Positions 45,603-59,780 are shown, counted from the first letter of the stretch. The stretch is DNA of 64,000 bases from Phytophthora quininea (GCA_011947345.1 JAAVTG010001010.1:1-64000), one strand, 5' to 3'. Notes: generated by a model not told the origin, from the letters alone. Translations and numbers: made by a program.

Positions 45603-46666
45603 CTAGTTGGTCTCTAGTCGCGTGTCGATCGCAGCTAGCTGCGCCAGAGTGTACTCCGGGGCGGAGTAAGTGCTTTTGTCGGCAGCGGCGAAAGTCCGAA
45701 AGGGAATGAACGGAGGGAGCAAAGGCGCCGAGAGAGTCGGAGAGGTAAAGCCGCACGCCCAAGTGCCCGCAGCAACCGGACGACGCTGGACAGGTGTTCC
45801 CCGATCGACGAAATTACAAGTACACTCGATATACTTGGAAAATGTATGGAAAGCGGTTTTTGCAAGCCTGGTTCAAGGTGCGACCAACGAACTTGCATCA
45901 TGCTGCGTTGGAAGGTTTTGGGCTCGGAGATGTTAGCATGGCCAGGCTGCTGCGAGACACTGCCGCATATGCGAGCGGTGAACAATGGCAAACGACTGGC
46001 GGTGCTCGATTTCTCAGGCTCCAAAAAGAACCACGTTGCAAGGTGTTCGTGAGACTCGGCGGATAGTGCAGTGACAGCCACACCATCAGTCGTGGTCTGC
46101 ATAACCTCGATCTCGCCGTAATCGGACCCATGAGCTGGTGGGAGCATGCCCGAGGTGTTCGAGAGACTTCAGAGTTGAATCGTGTCCTTACCAACAAACG
46201 AGTTACCAATTCTTGAAGCGAGGGGATGCCGCGAAAAGAACAACTCGCTTGACTGGCCGAACCACGAATACCTGGGCCAGCCGATCTGGTGATGTGGCAA
46301 TCGCCACGCCCGACAAGGGCGAGGAGAAGCCATGCGGCGTGGCACGTGCTTTTCGTCCCAGTGCTCCAGGACTGCACGGTATCCATCGTGTCAAGCGTTG
46401 CGCTAGTTGTGCCGATTTGGTGGAACTTCCACCGTGGAAGCGTACAGTATCGAAGGGCCAGAACAAAGCTTGAGGGTGGACCAACTTGGCGGGCATTGCT
46501 TCGATTAAACGAAATGGTCATGGATCGGCAAGGCATGCCCGATGAATCGTGTCGTGGCGGTCCTGCCAACTTGTACTCGCGCAGTGCGTAATGCTGATCA
46601 GGCGTCCTGTTCAAACGCGGCGAAGGTTGCTTTGATACCTTGATCCTCGAGGAAGTCGGGGCACAT
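45603..46666 (-). CDS. Unassigned gene with several frame breaks
   Basis: Candidate protein of about 340 residues. ATG 46666 gives MCPDFLEDQGIKATFAAFEQ. The coding signal then moves through all three frames: SSFVLALRYCTLPRWKFHQI, YRAVLEHWDEKHVPRRM, GVAIATSPDRLAQVFVVRPV, DYGEIEVMQTTTDGVAVTAL, WFFLEPEKSS, ending TYSAPEYTLAQLAAIDTRLE before TAG at 45603-45605. Two steps are restored by a third G in GG runs. An intron between about 46207 and 46150 is likely but its ends are unsure. The + strand over 45790-46066 also looks coding (YTRYTWKMYGKRFLQAWFKV), so the strand is not certain. No family recognised. Confidence 0.35.
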
Positions 46667-46762
46667 GTTGGTTTTCACGTCTTAAGTCCAGCAAGTTCTT
46701 GCATTTTAGCCAGACAACAACAAATATAACGGTCCTTTCGCCGCCTCCACTTTGAAGACAAG

Positions 46763-47576
46763 ATGAATCGGAAGGCTTCGTTCAGTTCTCGGGGGCGAGG
46801 CAATGGACGCCCGGTAACGGCGACCTTGTCACCAATGGCATTGCCCACGGCGGCGAAAAGCTTTGTCGAGTTTCATCCCTCCATGTCGCTGGAGAATGCG
46901 CCAACACTAGCAGACTGTCTGTCGAGTGCGCCAAAGGCAACGTCCTCGAAGGCTTCAAGGGTGCAGCTGGTTTCTAGCGCAGATGACGCCACCGCCATCT
47001 TGGAAGACGTTCTCGCGGCGCGCTTCGATGCCTGGTCGAGAGTGAACGACGTAAATGAGGATATCTATTTCGCTTTCAATCTGTCTTCACGCCACGAGGT
47101 TGATATTGTGATGCTGCAGGTAATCGAAAAGTTGGCGCCACTCGAAGCGTATCAAGGAGATGTTCACGCCCTACAAAAGCTGCAAAAACTTCACCTCCTG
47201 TGCAATATCCTTTTGACACACTTTCGCGGATAGCAGATCTCCCACTTGTTTGAGCGCAGTGTCCTTGACCACTTTGTTTACAACAGCGCGAGACCCACCT
47301 TCGTACTCTCCAGATCGCGTTGCTACAAGAAGGACGAACTATTCCACGCGAAGAAGCTGAGCCGACAACAGAGATTCCAGCCGAAACGTAAGATTTGCGT
47401 GAGGTCTCGTGCATAGGTTGTAAGCTTACGCTATATATTCCACGCAGTGAGGATGCCAAGACGTCATCGATACTTCTGCTACCAACCAAGGCGAAGGCTT
47501 CCAGCGAGAGCAACAACGACACTTGGATTTCGTAGACTACGATGCAATGGACTTAATCGAGTTGTCTGAAGTGTAG
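46763..47576 (+). CDS. Unassigned small gene, probably three exons
   Basis: ATG 46763 (MNRKASFSSRGRGNGRPVTA). The first open frame runs 156 codons to TAG 47231. A phase-0 intron 47120-47233 (CTGCAG|GTAATC...GGATAG|CAG, 114 bp) would instead join EVDIVMLQ to QISHLFERSVLDHFVY. A second intron from 47391 (GTAAGA) to ~47447 (CACGCAG) leads to EDAKTSSILLLPTKAKASS and, after one base shift in a T run (~47525), DFVDYDAMDLIELSEV and TAG. The N-terminus is basic and disordered, the middle helical, the end acidic. Function unknown. It is divergent from the minus gene starting at 46666, with under 100 bp between the starts. Confidence 0.55.
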
Positions 47577-47620
47577 ACAACTACATACCCAAAGCTACTA
47601 GTCGAAACGATTCAATCCAA

Positions 47621-50608
<2,988 letters not shown>

Positions 50609-50864
50609 TGTCAACGATTGGCTTGTTGGGAAAGTCGTGCATAAAGACTATCTGGTAGTCATAGACGGACCGACTACCTGGTCGTCAACTTGGGGTCGGC
50701 CGGACTTGGTTTTATTTTCACTGTTGCTTTATTGCATGACAATATATTCTCACTTTGCTCGTGACGTTGCCGTTCCTGCAGCTTCGTCACCTTCAAGCGA
50801 GATACTCCGCCCCGCATCTAAAACGCACAGCGTCAGCTTACTCTTGCTTTTCTTACGCCGCCGA

Positions 50865-51654
50865 TTAATCCTGACGCGACTGCAGCTTCTTCGACGTGAT
50901 GCCCTTGGGTGTGATGATGTGCACGACGGCGCCCCATCCGGAGAGCGCGTCGCGGTTGCAGGCAGACAGCAGACACTGCGACAGCGTCTCGAACAGGTCC
51001 TCCTCCTCCATGTCGGGCTTGTAGAGCGACTCGCACATGCCGTAGAGCGCCTCCTCCATGGTGCCGGCCACCACAAAGTCCTTGGTCATCATCTCACAGC
51101 CCAGACAGTCCATGCTGGACAGGAAGGGCTTGTTGTCCTCGGTCAGGCCGGCGATCACGGGCTCCACGAACCACGGGCCGAAGCGCTTCTCGTACATCAT
51201 GGAAGACAGCAGCGCGCTCAGCGTCTTGGGCTTGATCTCGCGCTCCTCGTCCATCTTGTACATGTTGAGCTTGAACTTGAGCAGCTGCGAGACCGACTGC
51301 ACGTCTGTGGCGAGGCCTGCGAGGCCCAGGAACGCCTTGTCCGTCACGCGGAACACCTTCTGGAAGTCCATGGCCACGGTCTGCGCCTGCATGCCCAGTC
51401 TGGTATCACTGTAGAAGAGTAGAAGGCCCCGAGAAAAATAGATTAGCAAGGCAAAGAGTTGACTCTGCTAGCTGCTGCTCTCAATGGACGCACCAGGCGA
51501 TGCCCACGCAATCTTTGCCCGCCATGGCGATGATCGCTGCTCCGTTGTACGACAAGATGGACTGGGAGAACCAAGACAGACAGAGACAGGTGATACAGAC
51601 ATATACGGTTAGATGCAGCAGTTCTCCTATCCGTGGGCGACGCTCACGCACCAT
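50865..51654 (-). CDS. PSMB3: 20S proteasome subunit beta-3
   Basis: Non-catalytic beta subunit of the 20S core. The CDS joins 51652-51654, 51494-51561 and 50865-51408, giving 204 residues (human 205), unbroken. It starts MSILSYNGAAIIAMAGKD, then VGIACDTRLGMQAQTVAMDF, GLAGLATDVQSVSQLLKFKL, YEKRFGPWFVEPVIAGL, DFVVAGTMEEALYGMCES, and SACNRDALSGWGAVVHII near the end, all diagnostic. Coding exon 1 is only the ATG: intron 1 (51562-51651, 90 bp, CATCTAAC branch) begins directly after it. Intron 2 is 51409-51493 (85 bp). Ignoring the introns would give a false start in intron 2. It is 256 bp downstream-adjacent to the U2SURP start, on the same strand. Confidence 0.96.
51562..51651 (-). other. PSMB3: PSMB3 intron 1 (90 bp), directly after the start codon
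   Basis: ACCATG|GTGCGTGAG...CATCTAACC...TTCTCCCAG|TCCATC. It yields M|SILSYNG. Confidence 0.85.
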
Positions 51655-52332
51655 GGTGTCTTCGAGGCTTCCTCGTGAAGATTTTTTTGAAGGGGGATGG
51701 CCAATAAAACAGAGGTGTTCTTATCATATAATGTCTTTACAGTGAGGGGTATTTTTATACGCAAAAGTCATTAAGTACGCACCTTTTGATACGGGCATTC
51801 TCAACGAAATGAATAGTGACCATATCCACGAGTTTGACGGATATGACTCGTATCGCTCCAAAACGCGGCCAATGATGGTGAGATACTTATTGTAAACTCT
51901 GATGACTGTGTTGCTGCTCGATAGCGATGCTTGTCAAGCTGCAATCTTTGAATTAAATTTAAATGAGGTTTCCGAACCAGTTGCAGAATTCACTTTACTC
52001 CACCAGGTTATACTTCTGTGCGACCAGTGCATGTACTGCTACAATCAGCCGTCCCTAGTCATCCCAACTTGATTTCGCCTCCATCGACATCGTCCTGCAA
52101 TTCCAACTCCTGCTGACACCAACATCCAAACACCTTCCAAACACCTTCACAACCTCGCAACGGTGGACACGCAAACGGGCCACCAATGCGTGCAGCGCAG
52201 GCCTTGAGGGCCACATAGTTCCCATGGCAGTTCTCCGTTGACGGGCCTCAACCAATTGAGCTCGCAGCGCTTTGCAGCCAGCTCCTCCAGTCTGCAAGCC
52301 CCTTCGACCTGCGAACTTAAGGGCCATACCGT
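51655..52332. other. Bidirectional promoter region between PSMB3 and the BAR-like gene
   Basis: No coding sequence is recognised. An inverted CCAAT (ATTGG on the minus strand) lies about 45 bp upstream of the PSMB3 ATG, and AT-rich stretches follow. 52190-52330 may hold an upstream exon or leader of the + gene. Confidence 0.4.
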
Positions 52333-55300
52333 ATGCGACCTCTTTCTACACGCTTGCCGACTATCAAACGGCGACGTCGACGACCGGCAAGCCCCAGCAG
52401 CTCCGCGAGCGCGTCTCCCCGCCCAGCGACTCGGACAGCGGCGAGAGCTCCAGCCGACGGCTGCTCTCCGTCTCCTCACTCTCTCTTGGCCCCAAGGCGG
52501 CTCCGACGTCGCGTGCGCAGTGTCAGTGCCAGCTCCGTCGACTCTCTGAGCTCCAGTGGCGGCATGGCGTCGTCCATCGTGCCCCTGCCGCCCTACATGC
52601 TGGGCGAGCGCCCGGCCCCCGCCCATGGGGGATCGGGCGCGCCGTCCTTCCGCCAGGTGCCATTCGTGCGTGCCTCGGAGCGCGTCGAGAGCGGCGTCAA
52701 AGTGCGCAAGCAGCTGCGCAAGTACCTCAAGGCGGCATCGGCCACACAGCACATGGTGGCGCAGACACATTTAAGCGACGCGTGTCTGCCGGCGCTGCAG
52801 CCTCAGGAGGTGGCCCAGTCCTGTTTCCAAGAGTTCTTTGCGCAGATGCGGACGTACAATCAAGTGCTGGGCAACAAGCACCTGGCGGCCAGCAAGGCCT
52901 ACATGGAGATGATTCGACCGCTGGAGAACTCGGGCAAGTCCAGGCGCTGGGCACGAGACGTCTACAACATGGTGCAGCGCTGCGTGGCCGACGTGCAGCT
53001 AGCGGAGAAGAAGATGGACAAGGCGAGACTGCGAGTCGCGAGAGCGGCAGACGAACTTTCGCATTGGAAGATGGTGCTGGCTGCTAACGAGGCTACATAT
53101 CAAGTGCAGCCGAATAACCCCGAGGTGCGACGAGCGTTCCAGACAGCACAGTACCGATTTTCCAATGCATTTAGCGAAGATGAAGCTGCTGGTGCAGAAT
53201 ACGACGACGCGAGAACGACGTTGCTGGGGGCAATCGCTAGACGAGATGAAGTGGTGGAAGAGGCGACAGAGCTTTCGCAGAGTGTGGAGGAAGATCGACT
53301 GGATACGTTGCTGATCGTGATAGGACAGTTCGTGGAGACCAAAGTGGCCATTTTGCAGGCGGAAATCGAGGCGATGGGGGATTTGCAACGCACACTCAAG
53401 GGCATGGATCGTGATTCCGTCGTGCAGCAGTATATCGTTGACAGTATGGCTCCAGAGCTCACTCACCGACATGCAAAGGCATTGAGTTTATTGGAGTGGC
53501 ATCGCGTGGTGTGGCGGTACGAACAACAATCGCGAGAGCAAGCGGAGCCGGTTAGCTATCTCGCTCTCTCAGGGTCGCCAGATGAAGTAGCCAAATTGAA
53601 GGCCTCCGGGGTGTCGGAAAAGGATGTTGAAGTTATCAAGGATTTTGTCTCTAGCTGCTTCGTAGAGCCCGAAGCGGCCCTTCTTCCTTCAGCAGCCTTG
53701 GCTTCTACCGGCTCGTCAGCGAAGCATCGAGCCAAATTCACAGACGCATCATCTTCCTCCTCCCAGTCAATGTATCGGCTGGCCGTTGTGCGCCGAATTA
53801 TATTGACTTGCCTGACGCACCAACGAGCTCATAACCGAGAGCTATCGCGCGAAGGTTTCTCGCGGTTGTCGGCGTCATTGCGTTTACTGCTCGACGCATG
53901 TCTGGCGCAGCACGATACGCGGTCTACGAAAAATCTCATGAATATGCTGCAAACGTTTTACCGACGTACAAGCAAGGACCGGCAGGAATACCTCCAGGCT
54001 GTACTGAAAGACCATCCGGCTTGGAGCGTTGCTTCCTTTTGGGGGATGCTCTACTGGAAAGTGTAGCCGAAGAACTGAGCAAGACGTCGCTTGATACGCC
54101 ATGGTACTTTTTGCCTGACCCTGAGCGAGCTCAAAAGGTATTAGAAGTGCACAATATTGTGTACGGGCAAGCGTCGGCCTACACGTATCACCTTTCAAGT
54201 TTTGGCTTTGAACGACGGCAGCTATTGCAGTACGTGCGTAACGTGTGCTTCGCGTACGAACTTGGTGAGGACCAGCGTATTAGCTTGCTAGCTTCAGTCC
54301 AAGGCATGTCTTTGGAAGGACCTCAAGGAGATGAGTATGAGGAAAAACGCGAGGAGCCTTACGGGCTTGACGATAGCGAGTGGCAGCGTCCATCCGAGCG
54401 TGATACTGAGCTTTCCGACCGTAGCAGTAGTCGAGTTCCTGCTGCAAGAACTAGCGACGTGCAGTTTACTTCGTTCACGTTGCCGGACTGGTCTTCGTTT
54501 TCGAGTGGGGGTGGTATGAGCACAAATGGAGGTGGTATAACAGGCGATGCAAGCGTGTCAAAGTTTGGGCGTGGGCGTGGCGAGTCGACAGCATCGAATG
54601 CTACAACGGTTATCGAAGGCTCGACGACAGCCTCTTATGTTGGTAACTCGCGGGACTTTGAGGAGATGAAGATGATTGCCTCTACTGTGGTTGGCGAGGA
54701 AGGCGAGGAGTCCTGGGAAAATCTCTTTGGAGCATCGGCGGGCGACTCTGCCTCCGGGAATGGCGAAAAGGATGACTCCGCTACCTCACTTCTCGGTATC
54801 GGCGACGACAAAAGTGATGACGATAAGCACAAGGACAAGTTGATGAAACGACGCAAGAATTCGCGCAAGTTTAACGACCAACTGCGTCTGGCGCGCAGTA
54901 TCCCTTTGAGTCTTCGCATCCACGAAGAAGAAGGTGCCGTTGCCGACTCAAGTGCTCCAACAGCTACAAAATCGGAACGGCATGAGCGTCAAGAGGAGCA
55001 GCCACCGCTTCCGCCTGGCCCTCCTCCACCGACGCCAATCTTGTTGCGACCCCGCTCCACCGATAATGTTTTTGATGTTCGAGACGAATACAGCGATCGA
55101 CCACCCATGCACGGAAACACTCATTCGTTACGAGGCGGTCACGCAATGGCTTTGAACGAAAACGGCAGTGCTAAAAGCTCGTCATTAGAGCGGCGCCGAC
55201 ACAGGAAGTTGCACAAGGCGCGATCAGCTGCCAGCATCGACACGTCCATGCTGAGAAACGAGAGCTACGAGCACAATAGTCAGCCTGCGTCCAGCCGCTC

Positions 55301-55523
55301 CTCTGGGATGGACCAGATCAAGACCATCGCCGCTCAGATGAAGCAGCGACGCAAAGAAAATTCAAGCAGCAACATCAGCTTTGTGTCGCTCTCTCGAGCA
55401 CAGAGCGACGCCACAGGAGCAGCTTCCACCGCTTCCAACGAGCCGCCCACGCCAGAGAAGAAGAAACCAGACACAACGCTTTCCGGAGTGGCAGCTCTGC
55501 GTGCTCGCTTTGAAAACACCTGA
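52333..55523 (+). CDS. BAR-like helical protein with KIAA0513/SBF2-like domain
   Basis: About 1,060 residues. After a Ser/Arg-rich start, residues ~110-400 are long helices like a BAR or F-BAR dimer (VKVRKQLRKYLKAASATQHM, DELSHWKMVLAANEATY, LDTLLIVIGQFVETKVAILQ), suggesting membrane-curvature binding. Residues ~480-670 resemble the KIAA0513/SBF2 domain: LAQHDTRSTKNLMNMLQTFY, LKDHPAWSVASFWGMLYW, YGQASAYTYHLSSFG. The C-terminus is disordered, with a Pro run (LPPGPPPPTP) and GVAALRARFENT. A one-base gap at 54058-54060 (AAA, four would fit) joins the halves. The start is unsure: ATG 52333 opens a very Arg-rich frame, while the frame +1 (ATSFYTLADYQTATSTTGKP) looks more natural up to ~52510. Likely role: trafficking or endocytosis (inference). 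Confidence 0.75.
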
Positions 55524-55602
55524 GTCCACATTATAAAACCACGCAGCGGTGTAGACGAACGAACGTATTGCTGTTTAGACTGTTATCTAATACCTTCGAC
55601 GC

Positions 55603-56148
55603 CTAGAACCGCCCGTTGGCCTTGGGCGCCTTGCCCTGGTACTTGTCCGGCAGCGCAAAACTCGAGAGCGCGTCGCTCGAGTGCACGAAGAGGCGGCCGC
55701 AGACTGGCATGACGTCCCACTCGAGACTGAGCGTCACGTTGGCGCCGCGCAGCTCGTCGTGCTGGTCTGCCAGGAAGTACTTGACGCCCTCGTCCTCAAA
55801 CTGCAGCTGGGCGGCGGCCTCTTTGGTCTGCACGATCTTGTCCCAGATGACTACCTGGTTGCGGGCATTGCTGGCGCTCTCAAAGTCCGCCAGCACGTAC
55901 ACGAAGAGCTGCTTAACGTTCCAGTTGAAGACGGAGCTCAGGTCCGCGTCCAGGTCGAAGGATAGCGTGGCGCGGTCGGCCTGGTCGCGATAGTTGCGCA
56001 GCGAGTGCAGCTTGCGCAGCTCCAGGCGACGCACCACCGGCTGCGGCTCGTGCAGGAACGTGCTGACGGTCGTCAGCGCGCACATGACGGCCAGCGCCAT
56101 GAGCGACGTGAAGAACACGGCGTTGGCGCGCGTCCAGACCGAGTACAT
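55603..56148 (-). CDS. SPCS3: Signal peptidase complex subunit 3
   Basis: Subunit of the ER signal peptidase complex, which removes signal peptides. 181 residues (human 180), unbroken. I start at MYSVWTRANAVFFTSLMALA (56148), the family's N-terminus. The frame is open further upstream to 56271, but that part is leader. One membrane helix (FFTSLMALAVMCALTTVST), then the lumenal domain: DLSSVFNWNVKQLFVYVLAD, NQVVIWDKIV, LRGANVTLSLEWDVMPVCG. The NVTLSLEWDVMP motif is typical. It is convergent with the BAR-like gene, 79 bp between stops. Confidence 0.95.
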   Translation of the reverse strand: MYSVWTRANAVFFTSLMALAVMCALTTVSTFLHEPQPVVRRLELRKLHSLRNYRDQADRATLSFDLDADLSSVFNWNVKQLFVYVLADFESASNARNQVVIWDKIVQTKEAAAQLQFEDEGVKYFLADQHDELRGANVTLSLEWDVMPVCGRLFVHSSDALSSFALPDKYQGKAPKANGRF

Positions 56149-56160
56149 CGCGGGGAGGCT

Positions 56161-56169
56161 GGAAAGTGA
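56161..56169 (-). promoter_or_regulatory. SPCS3: Initiator-like element before SPCS3
   Basis: Minus strand TCACTTTCC matches the oomycete Inr YCAYTYY, 12 bp upstream of ATG 56148. No FPR part is visible. Confidence 0.4.
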
Positions 56170-56391
56170 GCTGACGTAGCAAAACTTACATCTGGGGGCA
56201 TGTTTTACACAGTTGAAGAGCAAGGTCGAGTTGGCAAGCAAATTAGTGCTACTGGTGTCGAAGTGAAACAAGAACTCGATGAACGGAGGACATTTGAACG
56301 CATGACCTAGATATAGCTATTTCCCATTCAAGCTCGAGCTGCAATCAGCAGCCTGCTCCATCGTCAGTGACGACAAAAAAACAACAAAACT

Positions 56392-57271
56392 CTACACTGC
56401 AGTGACGGGGTTTGCGGCCGCAAGCACCACGACGGGGCCAGTCTGGCGGTCTACGCCCGCTGCAATGAGTTCGGCGAGCAAAAGCTGCGCCATGCGCATG
56501 CAGCGCAGGTGGATGATCGTGTTGGCGGCCACCAGCAGCCCCACGAACAACCCCGTGTTGTTCGAGTAGTAATAGTACGACTCGTACGCATCGCTGCTGC
56601 CGCTGTTGCTGTCGCCGTCGTCGGGGTAGGACACCATCCTTCCCGAGAAGAGCAGCGCGATGATCAGCAGCCACATGTTGAACACCAGCATGGCGTAGTT
56701 GGCCCAAATGTACCAGCGCAGCCACTTGAGGCGCTGAGCGTCCATTGGCGGCCGGGAGCTGTAGTATCCCAAGAAGGCCGTCAGCAGTCCAAGGTGCCGA
56801 GGATAAATGGCTGCAGGAACAGGAACGTCGCCACGTAGTACACCAGCATGAAGCCAGCTAGCCATCGACATCTCTGCAGGAACGCGAAGCGCATATTGTC
56901 TCCTTCCGCGTCGCCTGTTGAGCCGACAGGGGCCACCGCCATCACCGTCACGATTGGTCGGTTGGGGTCGCCATTAGTGCCGGGATAGTAGACGGGGCGT
57001 TCGGGTTGACCGGGATGTTGCTGCCTCCAGGCAGGTGCGACTGGATCTGGCTGATGTTGCCCAGAGGCTGCGCCACGGCAATGGGCGGCAGTGCGGACGG
57101 CATCTTGGTGGTCGCGCTGGGCGTCGGCTGCGCGCTGTACGGGGCCTCGGACGGCTGCGTGTCCTCCTGGTTGGCGCCTGTAGTCGACATCGCGGTGGTG
57201 GATGCCGCTGCTGTTGCTGTGAGTGACGAGGGTGCCTGCTGCTCTGTCTTGTTGTCTGCGGTCGAGCTCAT
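56392..57271 (-). CDS. Multi-pass membrane protein, unassigned
   Basis: About 293 residues. ATG 57271 (MSSTADNKTEQQ) opens a ~110-residue Ala/Thr/Pro-rich disordered part. A one-base gap at 56994-56997 (C4) then gives VYYPGTNGDPNRPIVTVMAV. A first membrane helix is LAGFMLVYYVATFLFLQPFI. After a second gap (56789-56790) come GLLTAFLGYYSSRPPMDAQR, YAMLVFNMWLLIIALLFSG and NTGLFVGLLVAANTIIHLR. That makes about four membrane segments, with a Tyr/Ser-rich loop (DAYESYYYYSNNT) between the last two. I do not recognise the family. It is divergent from MTFMT, with 217 bp between. Confidence 0.7.
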
Positions 57272-57488
57272 CGCCACGTCCTTCGCTTGAGAGTCTTAGC
57301 GGCCGGAATCCAGTGTCGACTGCAGCTGGCGAGGGCGTCGGCAGAGCGAAAGGAGATGCCGAGCGTTGCGCGTGAGTATCAGTTTTATAGTCAGTGCTGT
57401 ACGTTTCGTTAAATTTGATGTGTTGCACACAAGTATCCGCCCTAGGGATTTGGGCTTCGTGACGCGCCCGAGTGACGCCGCATTTCCA

Positions 57489-59049
57489 ATGGCTGCGCTG
57501 ATGTTGGTCCGCGCAAGTCGCTCGCTGCTGGGCGGATCCCGCAGCCGCTGCTTCTCGTTAGCTGCGCCTGGTCAGCCTCCGTACCGCGTGCTCTTCTTCG
57601 GCACCGACGATGTGTCTCTGGCTACACTCAAGGCACTGCACCACGCCAGGTACCAAATTGCCGTCGGGCAAAATGTGAACCGTTGCTAACTTTGCTACAA
57701 CTTGTCCTTGTTGCAACTGCATTGTGCATTCAAAGCAACGCTGACGGGTCAGATCGACTCGTGGAGCACATAGAGGTCGTGTGTCCGTCGGACCGCCCCA
57801 TGAACGGCCGCAAGAAGGCCGAACCAGTTCCAGTCAAAGGTTCGCTGTGCAGCACGGACTCAAGACGTTCGACACGCCGGCGCATCTCAAATCGCTCAAG
57901 AGCTGGGACTTCCCTGTGACCGATACCTTTGACGTCGGTGTCGTCGTGTCCTTCGGCTACTTTCTGGTACGAATGTCGATACCAGAGCCAGAAAGTATCT
58001 TTGTGATTTTTCTGACAATGTGTTGTTGCAGCACCCAAACATGCTGGAAAACCTGTACCATGGTGCCATTAACATGCATCCGTCTCTACTGCCAAAGGTA
58101 GCGTGTTGTTGTTTTGCTGCCTGTAATTTGGTTCTGTTGCATTTACCTGCCAGTGATTAGTACCGTGGTCCCGCGCCAATTCATCATGCTCTGCTGAATG
58201 GAGACACTACGACGGGAGTGTCAGTGATCGAGATCGATCCAAAGGCTTTTGACGTAGGGCGCATTTTGATGCAGGAGACTCATACTATCAAGCCGGGCAT
58301 CCAGTGCCAAGAGTATGCAATTTTAATTGTGTGAGCACGTTCAAACTCTGAAGGTTAACCTTGTGTTTTTATTTTTCAGATTGTCGAAGGAGCTAGCAGC
58401 ATTTGGTGCCGATTGTATCGTAAATACTTTATCCGATTTGCCGTCACGCAAAGAGATGGCGTCTGTACAGGACGATTCAATCGCTAGCAAGGCTCCTAAA
58501 CTGACGCTGAAAGATGGCGTTCTCAAGCTGAATGAGACAGCCACGCAGGTTTTCCACGTACGTCGCAGGCTTCGATAATCTTATTCGTCTCCTTTAGAGG
58601 ACTAATATTTTTGTTGACCTCATTTGCTGTGACCAGCGTTGGCAGGCGTTATGCAGCTCCGTCGGCGTGTGCGTTCAATTCCGAGACAAGGTCGTCAAGC
58701 TAGTTAAAGTTCGTCTTCCTTCACCCGAAGAGCTTCAAGCTGGTAAGGCGCTTTTCACGATAATTAAACTGTCGAGCTATGACTTTGATGTTTTGTCTGT
58801 CCTGCTACAGTTCAAGATGACGAGGCTCGCGATGAAGCGGCACCTGTGGGCACCTTTTTCTTTGAAAAGAAACGCCAGGCCCTTTGGATGCGATGTGCAG
58901 ACAATTCCTGGCTGTTGATCACGAAGCTACAGCAAGACGGTCGTAAGGTTGGCGCTGCACTTGACTTCAGCAATGGGTACCGGCTCAAAAATTTGCAGCG
59001 AGAGACCTTCGTTCAGGTTACCGCGGGACCTGTCAACAGCAAGCTATAA
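57489..59049 (+). CDS. MTFMT: Mitochondrial methionyl-tRNA formyltransferase
   Basis: Formylates initiator Met-tRNA from 10-formyl-THF for mitochondrial translation. Seven exons: 57489-57649, 57736-57966, 58032-58097, 58161-58312, 58380-58557, 58637-58742, 58811-59049; about 377 residues. The N-terminus is Arg/Ser-rich, as for a mitochondrial presequence (LVRASRSLLGGSRSRCFS). Then YRVLFFGTDDVSLATLKALH, FDVGVVVSFGYFL, and the diagnostic NMHPSLLPK|YRGPAPIHHALLNG, split by intron 3. Then TTGVSVIEIDPKAFDVGRIL and a C-terminal domain ending GYRLKNLQRETFVQVTAGPV. Six introns of 63-86 bp all have GT/AG ends and fit the phase. A one-base gap at 57836-57838 (AAA) separates PVPVK from RFAVQHGLKTFDTP. 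Confidence 0.95.
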
Positions 59050-59657
59050 GATAAGTCCTTTAAGCCTGGATTCTCGATTTGGTGGACGGGTTCGCACCCA
59101 ATTGAAAGTGTTAGTGGAAGTAGTTCCGTTCCCAGCTCACCTCCGTGAATTTCACAAAATGATCGGCTCAACGTAGCACAAATACGCATTTTCCATTGAA
59201 TAGGAGGTGCCTTGGACTGCGTGAAGAACCGATGAACACACGTCAGTGAAGTAGCACACCTAGTGTGGCCCAGGCTGCCTAGTAGCGGCGTCGACGACGT
59301 CCGTTGCATTTCGATGACGGGGCAAGAGTGACCAGGGGGCGCAGATGGCGTTTGGCCTCACGAGGGGGCCTGCGTAGTGTCCGTAGACGGCGATTTCATC
59401 GACGTCGGGGCCTGGGTAGCCGAGTTGACGCTTGGCGGACACTCAGGATTGCTGCTGGACGGACTGTCGGACTCGTCTGCGAGGTGCTGTGTAGAACACG
59501 ACGGCGACGCTTGCGTGGTGCTGCCGCCGCCCGGTCCTTCGAGTGGGATGCAATTCTAGGGACAGCACAACAGGCAATTCGTAAGTCTACTAACCGAGCG
59601 CCGCCACTACGCGGCGATAGTTTATGGTTGGATGCAGCTTTTCGCACGAATCAGTAA
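59050..59657. other. 3' flank of MTFMT and left flank of the Harbinger element
   Basis: Weak frames only. A Ser/Thr/Pro-rich minus frame (~59360-59560) and its + complement are both open, with no family. A GC hairpin, CGCCGC/GCGGCG, lies at 59599-59616. Confidence 0.4.
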
Positions 59658-59679
59658 GAGCATTCCCACCGGTTGCTAC
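59658..59679 (+). repeat. Left terminal inverted repeat of the Harbinger element
   Basis: A 22-bp sequence identical to the reverse complement of 62612-62633. TAA lies immediately before it. Confidence 0.95.
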
Positions 59680-59780
59680 CAAAAAGAGTTATATTGCATT
59701 GTATTCTCCCCGACAAGATCGCCGACAAATCCAGTCAGACGAAAATTCCGCACCGGTTCTGTCAAACAAAAACTATCACA

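Noticed and set aside
44967..45762. 216-codon Val-rich + frame and 262-codon Arg/Pro-rich minus frame
   Set aside because: Both are shadows of the Thr/Ala/Pro repeat of the membrane glycoprotein.
52272..53087. 271-codon + frame as a separate gene
   Set aside because: It overlaps the BAR-like gene. Its first half may be the true N-terminus of that gene, reached through a frameshift near 52510, so it is not an independent gene.
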